Shown: positions 10,401 through 29,969 of the stretch, one piece after another
Layout: every line of letters starts with the position of its first letter
How positions within the stretch are numbered: the stretch's first letter is position 1
Assembly: GCA_964019055.1 (NCBI GenBank)
Contig: OZ025210.1
Location: 11,685,158-11,749,157, forward strand
Length of the DNA stretch: 64,000 nucleotides
Source: Anthopleura xanthogrammica
Lineage: Eukaryota > Cnidaria > Anthozoa > Actiniaria > Actiniidae
Direction of reading: 5' to 3'
The notes under the pieces: generated by a model
Databases searched by the model: none
What the model saw: the letters and a program-made list of their open reading frames with translations, nothing else
What the model was told of the DNA's origin: nothing
Translations under genes and position numbers: made by a program

Positions 10401-13400
10401 CAGCCTCAAGTCCAAAATCTCTGGCGGAAAGACCTGGCACAAAGAAGTATGATTGTTCATTGATTAATGAAGAAATATAAATGTGCGCATGTCCTGTGTG
10501 CAGTCAAGAAGCATGTTGGACGTGGGGATTGGCAGAATATGAGAGAAGTGTTGGGAGAAGACTACGCAGTTTGCGGTTTTTATCAATTTTAGGCCGTGGT
10601 AATCGGTAAAAAAAAATATTCTAAGTGTTCTGTGAGTGTTGCGTTATATTTACGGTTTTTTAGTTTTTTCTGTGCGTTTTTTGCGGTATTCAAACTCCCC
10701 TTACGCCCCCCTCATGTGGTGATTGACAGAACACGAGAGAAGTGTTAGGAGAAAGCATGATGCATATACAAATAAGAATAACCCTTATTTTTGGGAATAA
10801 CAAAATAAAAAGTGCACACGCGTTTCGTATGCTCTCTTACAAAGCACGCGACCAAACTAATCAGAAAGCGAGTTTTATTACAGTTATTTCATAAATTACT
10901 TGGGAATCTACTAGGTGGTGTGCTTCTCAACACTTCTCTAAAGCTGTGTAACTGCACACAGCACACACATGCGTTTTTATTGAAACAGCAAATGTGGGAG
11001 ATGATTAATTATAACTCTTATAATAGCTATTCTATAATATTTATACAATACTCCAGTTTCACATTCGATGGAAACCGCTGTTTTTGAAGACCACAGACTC
11101 ATTTGTACAGGCTTAGCCTCGCTTATAAGTCAGCTATTCAACAAACATCATTAAAAGTCTGTGGGATTTCAAAACATTGGTATTGTTCAACTTACACATT
11201 CTTTACATTACGGTTGACTTATGCAAATCATTAGCAACAGCCAACTGTAATGTAAAGAATGTGCAAGTTGAATAATACCAATCCCACGGACTTTTAATGG
11301 TGCCTTTGAATAGATGACTTATAAACGAGGCTAAGCCTGTACAAATGAGTCTGTGGTCTTCAAAAACAGCGGTTTCCATCGAATGTGAAACTGGAGTATT
11401 AGAAACAAAGAAAAACAAAAAAAAAATAGAATTCTTATAAAAATGTACTCACCCAGAAGTCATTGAATGATGCAATGAGATGAGTGATGTGGTCTGACAT
11501 CTGTACCAAGGTAGGCAGTCTACTTAGAAATTGAGCCTGAAATGACATGGTTTATTAACATTGATTGCAAACTCTTCAAAACAATCACATTTTTGCCTGG
11601 ATCAGCACAAGGGTGAAAGAGGGACTCCAATCCCCCCTGATTTCCACCTGTAAATTGACTTACCTTGATATTGAGTGTTGTCGACCGTGTCATCAGTGTG
11701 TTTAGTATGACAGCTTCCAGGGGGGACACTTGCATTTGGTAGTCTGCCATAGTCACTATGAAATAAAAATGATAATTATGGACACCCTGAAACAAACTTT
11801 AGCCTGATAAAAATCAAAGATCGAATATAGAAATTAGTATTTTGAATTCTGCTATATGCTATAGAAATATGTGTCACTGAATCAGAATACATTAAATGTG
11901 GTGTCATATTTTTATGCGTCATGCTGTAAGGGACTTACCAAAGGGTGATGCAGTTCTTGGGATTCCTTCACCCTGAAAGTATGCTGGGGCTGAGCTGGGA
12001 AGAAGTAAATCTGAATGTGGGAATGCAGCCATTTTTGGCCTGAAAATGAGAAAATTTCAAATTCATAAATAAAAATTTACTAAAAAATGAATTAATGAAT
12101 GAAGGAAAGAATGAACAAGAGCAGAGGAATAGAAGGTTGGTTTGGTGGATGGATGGATGAAATGAAGGGATGGATGGTTGGATTACAGGGTGCATACAAG
12201 GGATGGATTGGTGGAGATGAATGGATGGATAAATGGATGCTGATGGATGGATGGGTGATGAATGAATGGATGGATGAGATGAATGGATGGATGGTTGAGA
12301 TAGATGAATGGATGGACAAATAAATGGATGGATGGGTCAATAAATGAATGAATAAATGGATGGAAGGATGGATGGACAGACAGATGGATCAAGTTATGGG
12401 TAAAATAATAATAATTTTTTTTAACTATTAATTTATTCATCTTCAAAGTCACATACCTTTCCAATGACCATGCTTTTCCCCTTTCCATCAAAGTAGGTCT
12501 CTCCAAAACCAAAGAAACCTCAGACCCTTCATCACCTTCCTTCACACAGACACCACCCTCTATATCTTCTCTGAAGTTTATTCTCAACTTCTTTGTCCTA
12601 ACCTCATGGTCCTTTTCACCATATGCTTGCTCTTGGAGCCTTTCGCCAGCAGAACTGACCTCGTGTGCCGCTACAGACTGGCCTGTAGTTTTGACCTCTG
12701 GTCCTTCATACTGTAATATTTGCTTCTTGATATCAAGGTCATCGAATTTTGTATCTGTTTTTTCGTATTTATTAGCTAGATCGTCCTCTGACGCCTTCTG
12801 GTCGATAGGGGGTAGGAGTTTTTGTCTTGATGGGATGGTCCGTTTGGACACTGCTGGGGTGACTGGGGTCATTTTTGCTACCTTTTCGGCATAGATTGAA
12901 TAACCAGACTCTGCTGTAACATCTGTCTTTTCCATCTCGGCAACTGGGACTCTCATCTCTGCAAAATAAGAGAGCAGAATTGTTTGGTATGGGGCTTCGA
13001 TGCTAAGTTCCTAGTTCTGGCCAGGATGATGTCTAGAATGGATGGGTGGACTCGTTGTGCATGTGTGTGTGTGTGTGCGTAGTGCAGAAGGGGGGAGGGG
13101 GGGGGGGGGATAACTGGCATATTAATTTAATCCAAAAGTCACATCTTACCAATTGAGAGTTGACGAGGAGGGACCCTTGGAGTAACATAAGGGACATCTA
13201 CAGAACCTGGAAAAATAAATAAATGAATAAATAAGCAATGTATCACCAAGAAAAAACTTGTAAAATACTGTATTGTTTGAAGCTTTTTCACATTAATAGC
13301 TGTTTTGTCTTGCTTTGTACATTTTTATTCTACGTATAAAACAAGCCTTGGGATTCAAATGAAGGTGTAAGAAGCTGTAATGAATAGCCTTGTAAATCTT

Positions 13401-14043
13401 AATACAGTACAAAAATGCCGAGATTTTCGATTCACTGAGCTAAGTTTCTTTGTAACTCAAACTTGGATATATACTTAAAATTAAAATAGCTGTTTTTTGG
13501 GAGAAATAAGGATATAAATTATTGAAATGTAGAAAACTTACTATCAATCTCTAGGCTGTGTATATTTGACTGATGGGGTCGGTTAGCCGCGAACCAGCTC
13601 GTTAACTTCTCATAATTCTGATCAGATATCATTATCTCCTGGTTTTCTTCAGCAACACGAGAAGGAACTCGCCGAACGAAATTTTTCAGTGTAAAAGCTG
13701 GCGGAGGTCTATCGTAGGAGTCACTTAAAACTTCAGGAAGCTCTCGAATTTTTCTTGGTTGTCTAGCTGGAAGAGGAGCGGGTCCACGAGGACGATAAGG
13801 TTGAACAACAGAAGTGTCTGGTAAAGGGACGTCGCCTGAGTAAAGTCTTTCTGGAAATTGCTTGTGTTTGGAGCGCGATAGAGAGGGGATAATGGGTGAT
13901 TTTGAGGCACTTTTTTGTATAACATCTTCGTAGATCCTTTGTGGAGGTGGCGAAGGGGAGTTTGGTAAATTTGGTAGTGGTTTTGGTGGTAAAGGACGGC
14001 GTAAAAGTGGCATAGCTTGTTGACGTCTTGTGGTCGCCGCCAT
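7488..14043 (-). CDS. LRRC63: Leucine-rich-repeat protein resembling LRRC63, 12 exons
   Basis: Exons in order: 13542-14043, 13150-13206, 12457-12958, 11939-12039, 11664-11755, 11453-11536, 10352-10433, 10107-10176, 9531-9614, 8864-9008, 8305-8402, 7488-7692. All eleven junctions keep phase, giving 673 residues. The start is the Kozak-like ATG of AAGATGGCGGC at 14041-14043. The N-terminal half is proline-rich and disordered, with LLRRPLPPKPLPNLP near the start. Residues about 419-574 form at least five LRRs (LVSLKLRNNPIKEIP, LKVLDMSFSLVTSIP, LEVLDLSYNRISFVP, LRELSLEGNQIRALP). The C-terminus has C610-x2-C613 and C644-x3-C648, a possible zinc site. The proline-rich start plus LRR plus Cys tail recalls vertebrate LRRC63, whose function is poorly known; this match is from memory. 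No TM segment is seen. Structure is sure; the name is less so. Confidence 0.72.
7740..8270. repeat. Possible foldback or degenerate element in the last intron
   Basis: Blocks such as ATTGCAACGTCTATCATATG with GTGATAGACGCTGCAAC, and ATACACGCTG with CAGCGTGTAT, are inverted copies of each other. This suggests a decayed palindromic element between exons 11 and 12 of the LRRC63-like gene. Open frames here have no coding signature. Confidence 0.4.
8490..8800. repeat. Pyrimidine-rich simple sequence
   Basis: A CTTCC/TTTCC/ATCC-rich strand-asymmetric tract within the intron between exons 10 and 11 of the LRRC63-like gene. The open frames across it are low complexity and not genes. Confidence 0.7.
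9083..9262. mobile_element. Foldback MITE with AATAGACC ends
   Basis: AATAGACC at the left end and GGTCTATT at the right. The arms carry TATCGCAGGCGCAGACATGA and its complement, with a loop of about 30 bp. A degenerate relative is at about 26375-26555, and the right end of the family is embedded in the duplicated unit at 20380 and 35286. Confidence 0.75.
9270..9525. repeat. Degenerate tandem repeat around AACCTCCATAATACGGTCA
   Basis: Six or more imperfect copies of CCTCCRTAATACGGTCAC-like units at about 30-50 bp spacing, between the MITE and LRRC63-like exon 9. Confidence 0.65.
9955..10050 (-). mobile_element. tRNA-derived SINE head (family B)
   Basis: The minus strand reads TGGCACAGTCGGTTAGTGCG (A box-like) and then GTCCGAGTTCGATTCCCAG (B box), spaced as in a tRNA. 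There is no acceptor stem pairing and it lies in an intron, so it is a SINE or tRNA relic rather than a working tRNA gene. Confidence 0.65.
11047..11400. mobile_element. Long foldback MITE, 354 bp
   Basis: Inverted arms of about 160 bp start AATACTCCAGTTTCACATTC and end with its complement CTGGAGTATT. Internal blocks such as CTCATTTGTACAGGCTTAGC also pair across a short loop near 11220. It is non-coding and lies between exons 6 and 7 of the LRRC63-like gene. Confidence 0.8.
12085..12395. repeat. ATGG/GATG microsatellite
   Basis: Imperfect (GGAT)n-rich tract of about 300 bp between exons 3 and 4 of the LRRC63-like gene. Long open frames on both strands are repeat artefacts. Confidence 0.85.
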
Positions 14044-14587
14044 CTTGGCTTGGAGAATGATTATGTACAGTGTTACCATGACAACTTGAGAAGCACTCAC
14101 CACAGGTAACCCAAATATATGTATAACTTTCCGTTAATTTATTTCTCTTTAAAAAAAATTAAATTAGAATAGGAAATGGTAAACCTTCTCTTCGCATATT
14201 CCAGAAAGCTCTCTTTGTCTCTTTAATTTTTGTTATTACTTTGTTGTTGCTTTATTGTAGCAATGTAAATTACCTTTTGTCACATTTACGCAAGTCACTT
14301 TTGAATATAACAAACTTTTAAGACTCAGAAAATTAATGAAATAAAATGATAAAATGATCTAGAGGAAGATAGCATTCTCTTAGAGGAAGTAATGTTTCTT
14401 TACCGAAAGTAAAACTTTACCGGAAATAAAATGTCCCAAACGGAAGTATTTAGTTGAATCCAGCTCGTGATAGAATGGTGACTAATCAGCTAATCAACAA
14501 CGCGTGAGTTTAGTGATACAAAGTTCAATGTTTATTGGCAGGTATCCCTTGAATACTCTGGAAAATACGGCCTAAAAACACGCTAGA
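14044..14587. promoter_or_regulatory. Divergent promoter region, LRRC63-like and PCYT1
   Basis: The start codons of the minus-strand LRRC63-like gene and the plus-strand PCYT1 lie 544 bp apart, head to head. Both 5' UTRs and promoters must fit here or share elements. The repeated GGAAGT or GGAAAT motifs and GAGGAAG (14360-14460) look like ETS-type sites, but this is only motif reading. No TATA box is clear. Confidence 0.5.
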
Positions 14588-23649
<9,062 letters not shown>

Positions 23650-23833
23650 AGGTTGATAAAATATTGGTTGAAAAAGTTAGTGATGCAAAGAATATTTGAA
23701 TTCGTGATCTATTTAAATCTAAATGTTTTGTGAAAATATCATGTTATTCTCAAACATGTTAGATGTCACAGAAGGGATGCTGAATGATGCTTCACAGAAC
23801 TCAATGTTAAACTGACAACAAAATTATTCCGGG

Positions 23834-23970
23834 AGACCCCTTGCTGCACCGTCATTGAAATGCAGTTCAATTTGGAGTACAAAACAATAGGTTCTAATTC
23901 TCAGGCGATTGATTTTTTTGTTTGTTTTGTCCTCCAAATTGAGCTGTTGACGTCACATGAAAGGGGTCTA
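23834..23970. mobile_element. TAGACCCCTT-family MITE
   Basis: AGACCCCTTGCTGCACC at the left and GACGTCACATGAAAGGGGTCT at the right. The inner TTTGTCCTCCAAATTGAGCTG block is shared with the other copies at 48048 and 50090. Confidence 0.75.
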
Positions 23971-25011
23971 TTTTTGGTAGTCTAAAGGCATTTGGAAATT
24001 AGCATTACTTCGATGTATGCTCATTTAGGATACCGCTGGGCTGTGGGCTCAACTCTGACAAGGGCTATGGCCAGCAACATTTTTGCAATTGGCATATTGC
24101 ATGCATTATAACTGCAGAAGTACTGCCAGTAGAGCTCAGTTCTTCTTCAGCAATGCTGCATCAAACCATTATTATAGATGGACATGAGATGCAATTTTGT
24201 GGTTGAGTACCACAGTGTTTAACCTGCACCTTGTATCTCCAGGGGTCTTTTAGTCTCAAAACTTTGATCTAGTACTTCTGCACTAAAGTTTTAACTTGTA
24301 CAGAGAGCTCTGTGCCTAGCTAGTAGTTTATGTGAAATAAAAAACTACAGATTTATGATATGCTGTTTGCAGCATCAAAAAATGTAAGTAATTAGGGAGG
24401 GGGGAGTCTATTTTTTTTCTGAATGGATATAAAAAATAAAATAAATAAAAATTTTGCATTTTGAGCTGTGCAGACTTAGATAATCCCATTACTTTCCTCG
24501 GCTGATATTTCAAAATTGTTACAAGGCATAAATAAATGTCATTGCAATCGTTAATCATGCCGTCAATATTTACATTTTGCTTCATAAGCATACTAGAAAT
24601 TTCACGTTTCAGCCAAATTTACACCAAATCCGTTCTGAATATTCAAAGAGCATGATAAAATTAGCTTATTTAAAAAAATTGAGCTTGACACATGGAATAC
24701 AGTAGATTTTGCGTGAAGCGGTTTTAAAATTTCTAAATTTTACAGAGAATGTATGGGCTCATTAGAGTTTTTGCCACCCAGTAAAAAAAGCTGATATCTC
24801 GAAAACTATTGCATTCAAAGAGCTAAACATTTCGTAGATTACTTATATTAATGAGATGTTTTAAGTTTTTGGTTCGTTTGGCAATTTTCTTGAAAACCAT
24901 ATGCTAATGAGCAAAATATTGTAAACAAAGATTCTGTAAGCAACTGTGGATAGAAAACATGGTTATCACACATCCTATAGACTGACGCTTAATTTGCACC
25001 ATCACATGCAT

Positions 25012-25328
25012 GATGGCAGCCATGACAGGAGGCACAACAATAGAGTCTTTTTCCCCTGGGAAACTGAATACTTTCTCATGTAAATCAGATTAGACCAGAT
25101 TCAATAGACCTCATCGGCTTGGGTGTAATGTTGTCCCATTTCAGACCACGTGTCATTCCCCAGAGTATCATTTCATTGTTTAACGGTTGCGCATGAGAAG
25201 ATACATGAATATGGATACAACTCAAACAAAGAATCTTATTCTCAAGAGAATGACACGTGGTCTGAAATGGGACAACATTACACCCAAGCTGATGAGGTCT
25301 ATTGTTCCTGCCTGTCATGGCTGCCATC
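25012..25328. mobile_element. Long composite inverted repeat
   Basis: The inner arms of about 57 bp are near perfect (CAATAGACCTCATCGGCTTG against CAAGCTGATGAGGTCTATTG). Outer arms (GATGGCAGCCATGACAGGAG against CCTGTCATGGCTGCCATC) extend the palindrome. The loop region GAATATGGATACAACTCAAA is also found in a related foldback at about 51795-51955. Confidence 0.8.
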
Positions 25329-25635
25329 AGGTGATGTTGCAACTAAGCCTCTGTTGAGAAACACTGCAACTTCTTCTGTTTGTGGTCTTAAAGTATTAAT
25401 TCTTACCTTTTTTGTTGAAATCATAATTTTATTGCTACTGGAGAATCACTGAAAAATCTCAAATAATTTCTAAAAAATATTTATAATCATAAATATTTTG
25501 TCAAAATAAGTTTTGATAAATATATACAGAAATCTCAGTGATATTTTAAGCAATTATTTATCTCATTAAATCAGTTAATAAAATGATTTAAATTTTTAAA
25601 GTTTCTTATGATATTCTATTACAACTTTTACATCG

Positions 25636-25825
25636 CTACGCACAAAAGTATGACCACTTTTAATATACTTGCATACTTCTATGAACAGGCTTTTTGCAGC
25701 AGAACAAGCTTTTACACACCTTATTTGGTAAATCTAGACAGCTTCGCATCAAATGTGCCAGTTTAACATACGAAAGCCTGTACATAGAAGTATGCGAATA
25801 CATTAAATGTGGTCATGTTGCACTG
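25636..25825. mobile_element. Foldback MITE with TATGACCAC arms
   Basis: GTATGACCACTTTTAATA and GCATACTTCTATGAACAGGC on the left pair with GCCTGTACATAGAAGTATGC and AATGTGGTCATGTTGC on the right. A divergent relative is at about 47440-47600. Confidence 0.65.
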
Positions 25826-25918
25826 TGACAGTAAATGATGATATTCTATATCTAGTATACGTGTTGTGTAATGATTGCACATGTGTGAAACTTGTGTTTA
25901 TGATAAGTTTCATAACAA

Positions 25919-26139
25919 ATAGTCCCCTTCACAGTTCCCTATGTCGTCTTGAAAGGTAGCTGTTTCTTTGCATTGAAACGAGACACAAAATGAGCTTGCA
26001 ATTATGAGACGTGAATAATAATTATTGTCCAAGGTGTTAAAAAGGTCTCTATCATTTCAAGCTCACCGTTCGTCTCGCTTTGATGCAAAGGCACTAATAT
26101 CCTTTCAAGATGGTGCAGGGAACTGTTAAGGGGACTATT
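25919..26139. mobile_element. Foldback MITE with ATAGTCCCCTT ends
   Basis: ATAGTCCCCTTCACAGTTCC on the left and GGAACTGTTAAGGGGACTAT on the right are inverted. Inner blocks CGTCTTGAAAGG and CCTTTCAAGATGG also pair. Confidence 0.75.
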
Positions 26140-26374
26140 CCTAATGGAACTTGTCATGCATCACAAGTTTCAGTCGGCAAGTAGAAGGTACGATAAAAGA
26201 GAGAAATTCTGTTCATAGCCATAATCAGAATATTGTGTTTGTAGATCTATGCGAATGGTCTGTGGCAATAAGAGCACAGCTCTTGTCTTGTTATGCCCCC
26301 TATGGAGAATGATTACAAATATTTACATAATGTGATTAACCTATAGCCCTACTAGCATAGGCAGGGGGTAAGCC

Positions 26375-26555
26375 CAATACACCATTTTTGAGATGTGCTA
26401 GTGCTTTCAAATATCACAGGTCCAGAAATGAAAAAGAGGATATTTTGGGCAAGATCACGCACATTATTGACACTGCAAGAAAATGCCTTGAATCATGTCT
26501 CTGTGCCTGCCATATTTTTGAAAGTGCTCACACATCTCGATCATAATAGTCTATT
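26375..26555. mobile_element. Degraded AATAGACC-family MITE
   Basis: GAAATGAAAAAGAGGATATT and CCATATTTTTGAAAGTGCTC match the arms of the element at 9083-9262 with many changes. Confidence 0.6.
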
Positions 26556-26607
26556 GTTTGTTTGATTCTTTGGTTCTCATTATGCCCCTGCCTTGCCATT
26601 TTTGCTG

Positions 26608-28767
26608 TTAACACCAAATCTTACAAACAACAACTGATACCAACACTGCTGGGATTAACAACAAAAGAAACCCAAAGCATTGCATCATGGGAGTTATTGG
26701 GGTACTCTTGACAACCTTCTTTGCATGAACCCAGTTGTGGGGTCCCTGGAGTCTCCATTGCGCGGCTCCACAACTACCTACAATAAGATTCCAAGCAAGT
26801 GAAGGATTGCGCCACAACTGAGGCTTGGCACCAAAATATGACGACACACTATCATTGTATATGATGGGGTCTTCTTGGAACGTGTGTCTTGATGATGCAA
26901 AGTAACGCCTTTCCAAGTATAAATTATTTTGCTTTATATCTTTTAGCATGACCTCTCTTAGCGGTAATTTGGCCACACCTTTGCAGATAGCAGAGAACCA
27001 GCGAGCTTGAATCTCGGATACTGATAAAAGCCCCCCAGAGGCTGGCTGTATAAAACCAATAAAAGCTAAACTAGGACCAACGTTAGGACTAAAAACACTC
27101 TTGAATAGATTCATCTTGTTTGTCCCTTCTTCGACAACCACAGCTCTGATCTTCTCGTTCAAGAACGGCAGACTTATAGAATACCCTGTACAACACACAA
27201 CTGTGTTGGCTTTGACTCTGGATCCATCTGTAAACACCACATCGTCAGACTCAAGTTTTGCTATATTTGGTTTTACAATGACGTTTCTCCTCTGGATGTG
27301 ATGGACTAAGGTGGGACTTACTGTGGGCTGAGTTTGTAAAGCTCCCATTTTGGGATTCAATCCCCATTTCCATGGACTTCCAGACACACAACTGACAACC
27401 CAACCAAAAATCAGGCTGGACAGTCGCCATGGTAACCAGAGGAATGCACGGCAGGCATAAAGGTCAACAGGGTACCCAATGACATAATTAGGCACAACCC
27501 AAGCACCTGAGCGAGTACTGATACAAACTGGCTTGGTTCCACCCAACTCAGCGACATTGACAACCACATCAACAGCACTGTTGCCGATGCCGACCACCAC
27601 AACACGCTTGCCCACTAATCCATTTGTTGCGGCATCTTTGTAACTAACACTATGAATGATGTCACCTTTGAATGACTCCTGTCCATCAAATGATGGCTTC
27701 TTTGGTATGGCATGGTGACCTGTTGCTATGGCAACATTTTTGAATGTAGTAGTTTGCTTAGTGCCAATTTCTGAGCCATCTTTGTCGACCTTTACTGATG
27801 TGACTGTCCACAGACCATTTGCCTTTTGCTTAATGGTGATTACCTTGGTATTAAACCTGATGTGACGCAGGATGTCAAAGTGTTCGGCATAACTTTGGAC
27901 ATACTTGATCATGTGGGAGTGGTGGGGGTAGTCTGGGACATCGTCAGGAAATGGGTAGTCAGAAAAGCAGTAGTTGTACTTGGAAACATTTCTGAAAGAA
28001 ATATCGTAAGAAGTGAGGCTTAGCTTATTAATGTAGATAAGAATATGTAAAATACTATCTTCAAATACATGATGATAGAGTGCAAACAGTATATCCGTGA
28101 AACAGTTAGTTATTACTAAATAGTACAATTTTGGCAAATTCTATTATTTTCTATTGTTTAATTAGCACTGTTTTGTTTTATTTAGTAATTTGAATTTCAC
28201 GGATATACTGTTTGCACTCTAGTTATTATTAACAAATCAATGGTAGTGAGTGCACTCCCATTCCTAGGTTGTTGTGGTGTGGTGTGGTGTGATAAAAAAA
28301 TGTGTGGTGATGTGGTATGATGTGATGAGGTGATGTTATGTGGTGAGATGTGGTGTAGTGTAATATGACATGATCTGTTGTGATGTGATTTGATGTGGTG
28401 TGGGGTGATGAGGTGATGTGATGTATATGTGGTGAGGTGAGGTGTGATGTTTTGTGCTGTGGTATGCTAGGATATGATGGGGTGTGATGTGGTTTGGTGT
28501 GGTGTGGTGTGATATGCATTAGTCTCTCTCGCAGCCATTTTTAGTTTTGTCACACAATCCCTCCCATAAAAATGGCATATGATGTGATACAGTGTGAGGT
28601 GGTTTGATATGCGATGTGATAAGGTGTGTTGTGATGTATATGTCAGGGTGAGTTCTCATTTCTAAGCAAGTCCCTGTCTGGCAGCCATTCAAAATGTAAG
28701 AATTTGTAATTATAACACATTGGTGTACTTTCATACAACACCCAATAGACTATGCATCACTCTGTCT

Positions 28768-28803
<36 letters not shown>

Positions 28804-29070
28804 CTTTAATGAGGTAGCCAATGTCACGAAGTGATTTACAGAAGGGTCCTCAGTAAAAGAATAGATATATAAAAATAAAAATGTATATATAAAATGTCAT
28901 ATAATTTAAAGTATAATATATAATTATGAGAGTTAATAGAGTGGTTTCCATGAACCCAAGAAGTAGAGTGTATCTGTGATGTGAGCATGAAGTAAGACCA
29001 AATCGACGAGTGAGTGAGTGAGTAAGTGAGAGGGAGAAGGAAAAAGAGAGAGGGAGAGGGGGAGATAGGG

Positions 29071-29102
<32 letters not shown>

Positions 29103-29322
29103 AGGGTAGAAAATCTAGATCTAGAGTGCAATATTGATTGACTTACATGTGAGTAAATCTCATTACTCCGTAAGCATCTTCCCTAAAATGCCACAGCCCA
29201 CCAATATCACTGGTTTTTTCATACACTACAATGTCAAACTGATCATCAAGCAAACACTTAGCTGTTGCTATACCAGATATACCACTGCCGATGACTGCAA
29301 CATCATGAATTTCTGTATCCAT
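26608..29322 (-). CDS. FMO: Flavin-containing monooxygenase, 2 exons
   Basis: Uses FAD, NADPH and O2 to oxygenate soft nucleophiles (N or S), or ketones in FMO5-type enzymes; ER-membrane bound in animals. Exon 1 is 29147-29322 (ATG at 29320-29322; donor CAT/GTAAGT) and exon 2 is 26608-27991 (acceptor TTTCTTTCAG). The phase 2 junction rejoins as THINVSKYNYCFSDYPFPDD, giving 519 residues (family about 530). FAD Rossmann motif GSGISG at 12-17, followed by GGLW; FMO fingerprint FKGDIIHSVSY at 166-176 (FxGxxxHxxxY); NADPH motif GIGNSA at 193-198. The C-terminus ends in one hydrophobic membrane anchor (FGFLLLLIPAVLVSVVVCKI). All key residues are present. The exact orthologue and substrate cannot be told. 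The intron is filled with simple repeats and a MITE. Confidence 0.95.
28076..28221. mobile_element. Foldback MITE with TAGAGTGCAAACAG ends
   Basis: TAGAGTGCAAACAGTATATC at the left and GATATACTGTTTGCACTCTA at the right are perfect inverted repeats continuing into CGTGAAA/TTTCACG. 146 bp, inside the FMO intron. Confidence 0.85.
28250..28660. repeat. GTGGTGTGATGT-rich simple repeat
   Basis: Imperfect GTG/GATGTG tract of about 400 bp, broken by a short unique piece at about 28525-28575. No coding meaning. Confidence 0.8.
28765..28870 (-). mobile_element. LINE 3' end with (ATT)n tail
   Basis: On the minus strand, a short unique piece (TTACTGAGGACCC to CTCATTAAAG) runs into a perfect (ATT)n tract at 28768-28802. 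This is the form of a truncated CR1/L2-like retrotransposon end. Confidence 0.5.
29005..29108. repeat. GAGAG/GAGGG purine tract
   Basis: (GA)n and GGGA-rich simple sequence just 3' of FMO exon 1, in the intron. Confidence 0.8.
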
Positions 29323-29384
29323 GGTGACGTACTATATATGTATATAAATCTGTTGATATCAATTAATATATCAGTCAATCATTA

Positions 29385-29965
29385 ATATGGAAGGCATGGG
29401 AGGTGCAGCAAGGACTCTTAACTCTCACACTTCTATGGTTATGGGTTTAGTCCTTGGACCTCCCAGCATATATGAGTTGATTTGATTGCTGGTTTCCTCC
29501 TGTGCTTCAAGGGTTTTTCTCTAGGTTATCTGGTTTTCCAGGGTCAGATCCAGGATATTTATTCATTCAGGGAATCAGGGCTCAAAATTATGGCCATTCA
29601 TATGCCAGTCAAGATGTCCATTTAAAACTATATTTGACCGGTCAAGTACCAAATTTGGCCTGACATTGACCATTGACCAGCCGTTATTTTGAGACCTGGG
29701 AAGGCGCACAGCATTGTAGGAGCACGTACCTGTCCGTGAAAACGCTGAACCAAAAACAGGGTTGTAAGTTGAGAAGTTGGGCATAAAGTTGGCCCAGGGA
29801 GGGGTGTAACCCTCAGAATCAAAGGAACAAATCATTCTTTTGTATTGGTTATCTTCAAAATAGGGGCACAAAGTCGATCCAGGGGTGTGCACTCCTTGAA
29901 CCCCTCCCCTAGATCTGCCCCTGTTTTCTAAGTGTACTTCTAAGTTACAATTGAATAAGAGCAAC
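29385..29965 (+). mobile_element. SINE family A interrupted by nested MITEs
   Basis: The SINE runs plus-strand from about 29385 (degraded head) through TTTCCTCCTGTGCTTCAAGG and stops at 29538. It resumes after 29923 with ACTTCTAAGTTACAATTGAAT, matching the tail of the other copies. The break is the MITE 29539-29923. Confidence 0.65.
29539..29923. mobile_element. CAGGG-ended MITE carrying another MITE
   Basis: Starts CAGGGTCAGATCCAGGAT and ends CCCTAGATCTGCCCCTG, a relative of 6951-7132. TTTTC is repeated on both flanks. A second element (29576-29698) starts CAGGGCTCAAAATTATGGCC, ends TTATTTTGAGACCTG and sits inside it. Confidence 0.65.
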
Positions 29966-29969
29966 TCTG

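Larger units (their letters stand above)
23650..26607. other. Intergenic region between PCYT1 and FMO (convergent 3' ends)
   Basis: Both flanking genes end here, so it holds two 3' UTRs; AATAAA near 24337 could serve PCYT1. The rest is mostly foldback transposons (23834-23970, 25012-25328, 25636-25825, 25919-26139, about 26375-26555). No coding exon is seen. Confidence 0.5.

Noticed and set aside
27101..28023. Plus-strand open frames inside the FMO gene
   Set aside because: Antisense shadows of the FMO exon, which has all catalytic motifs.
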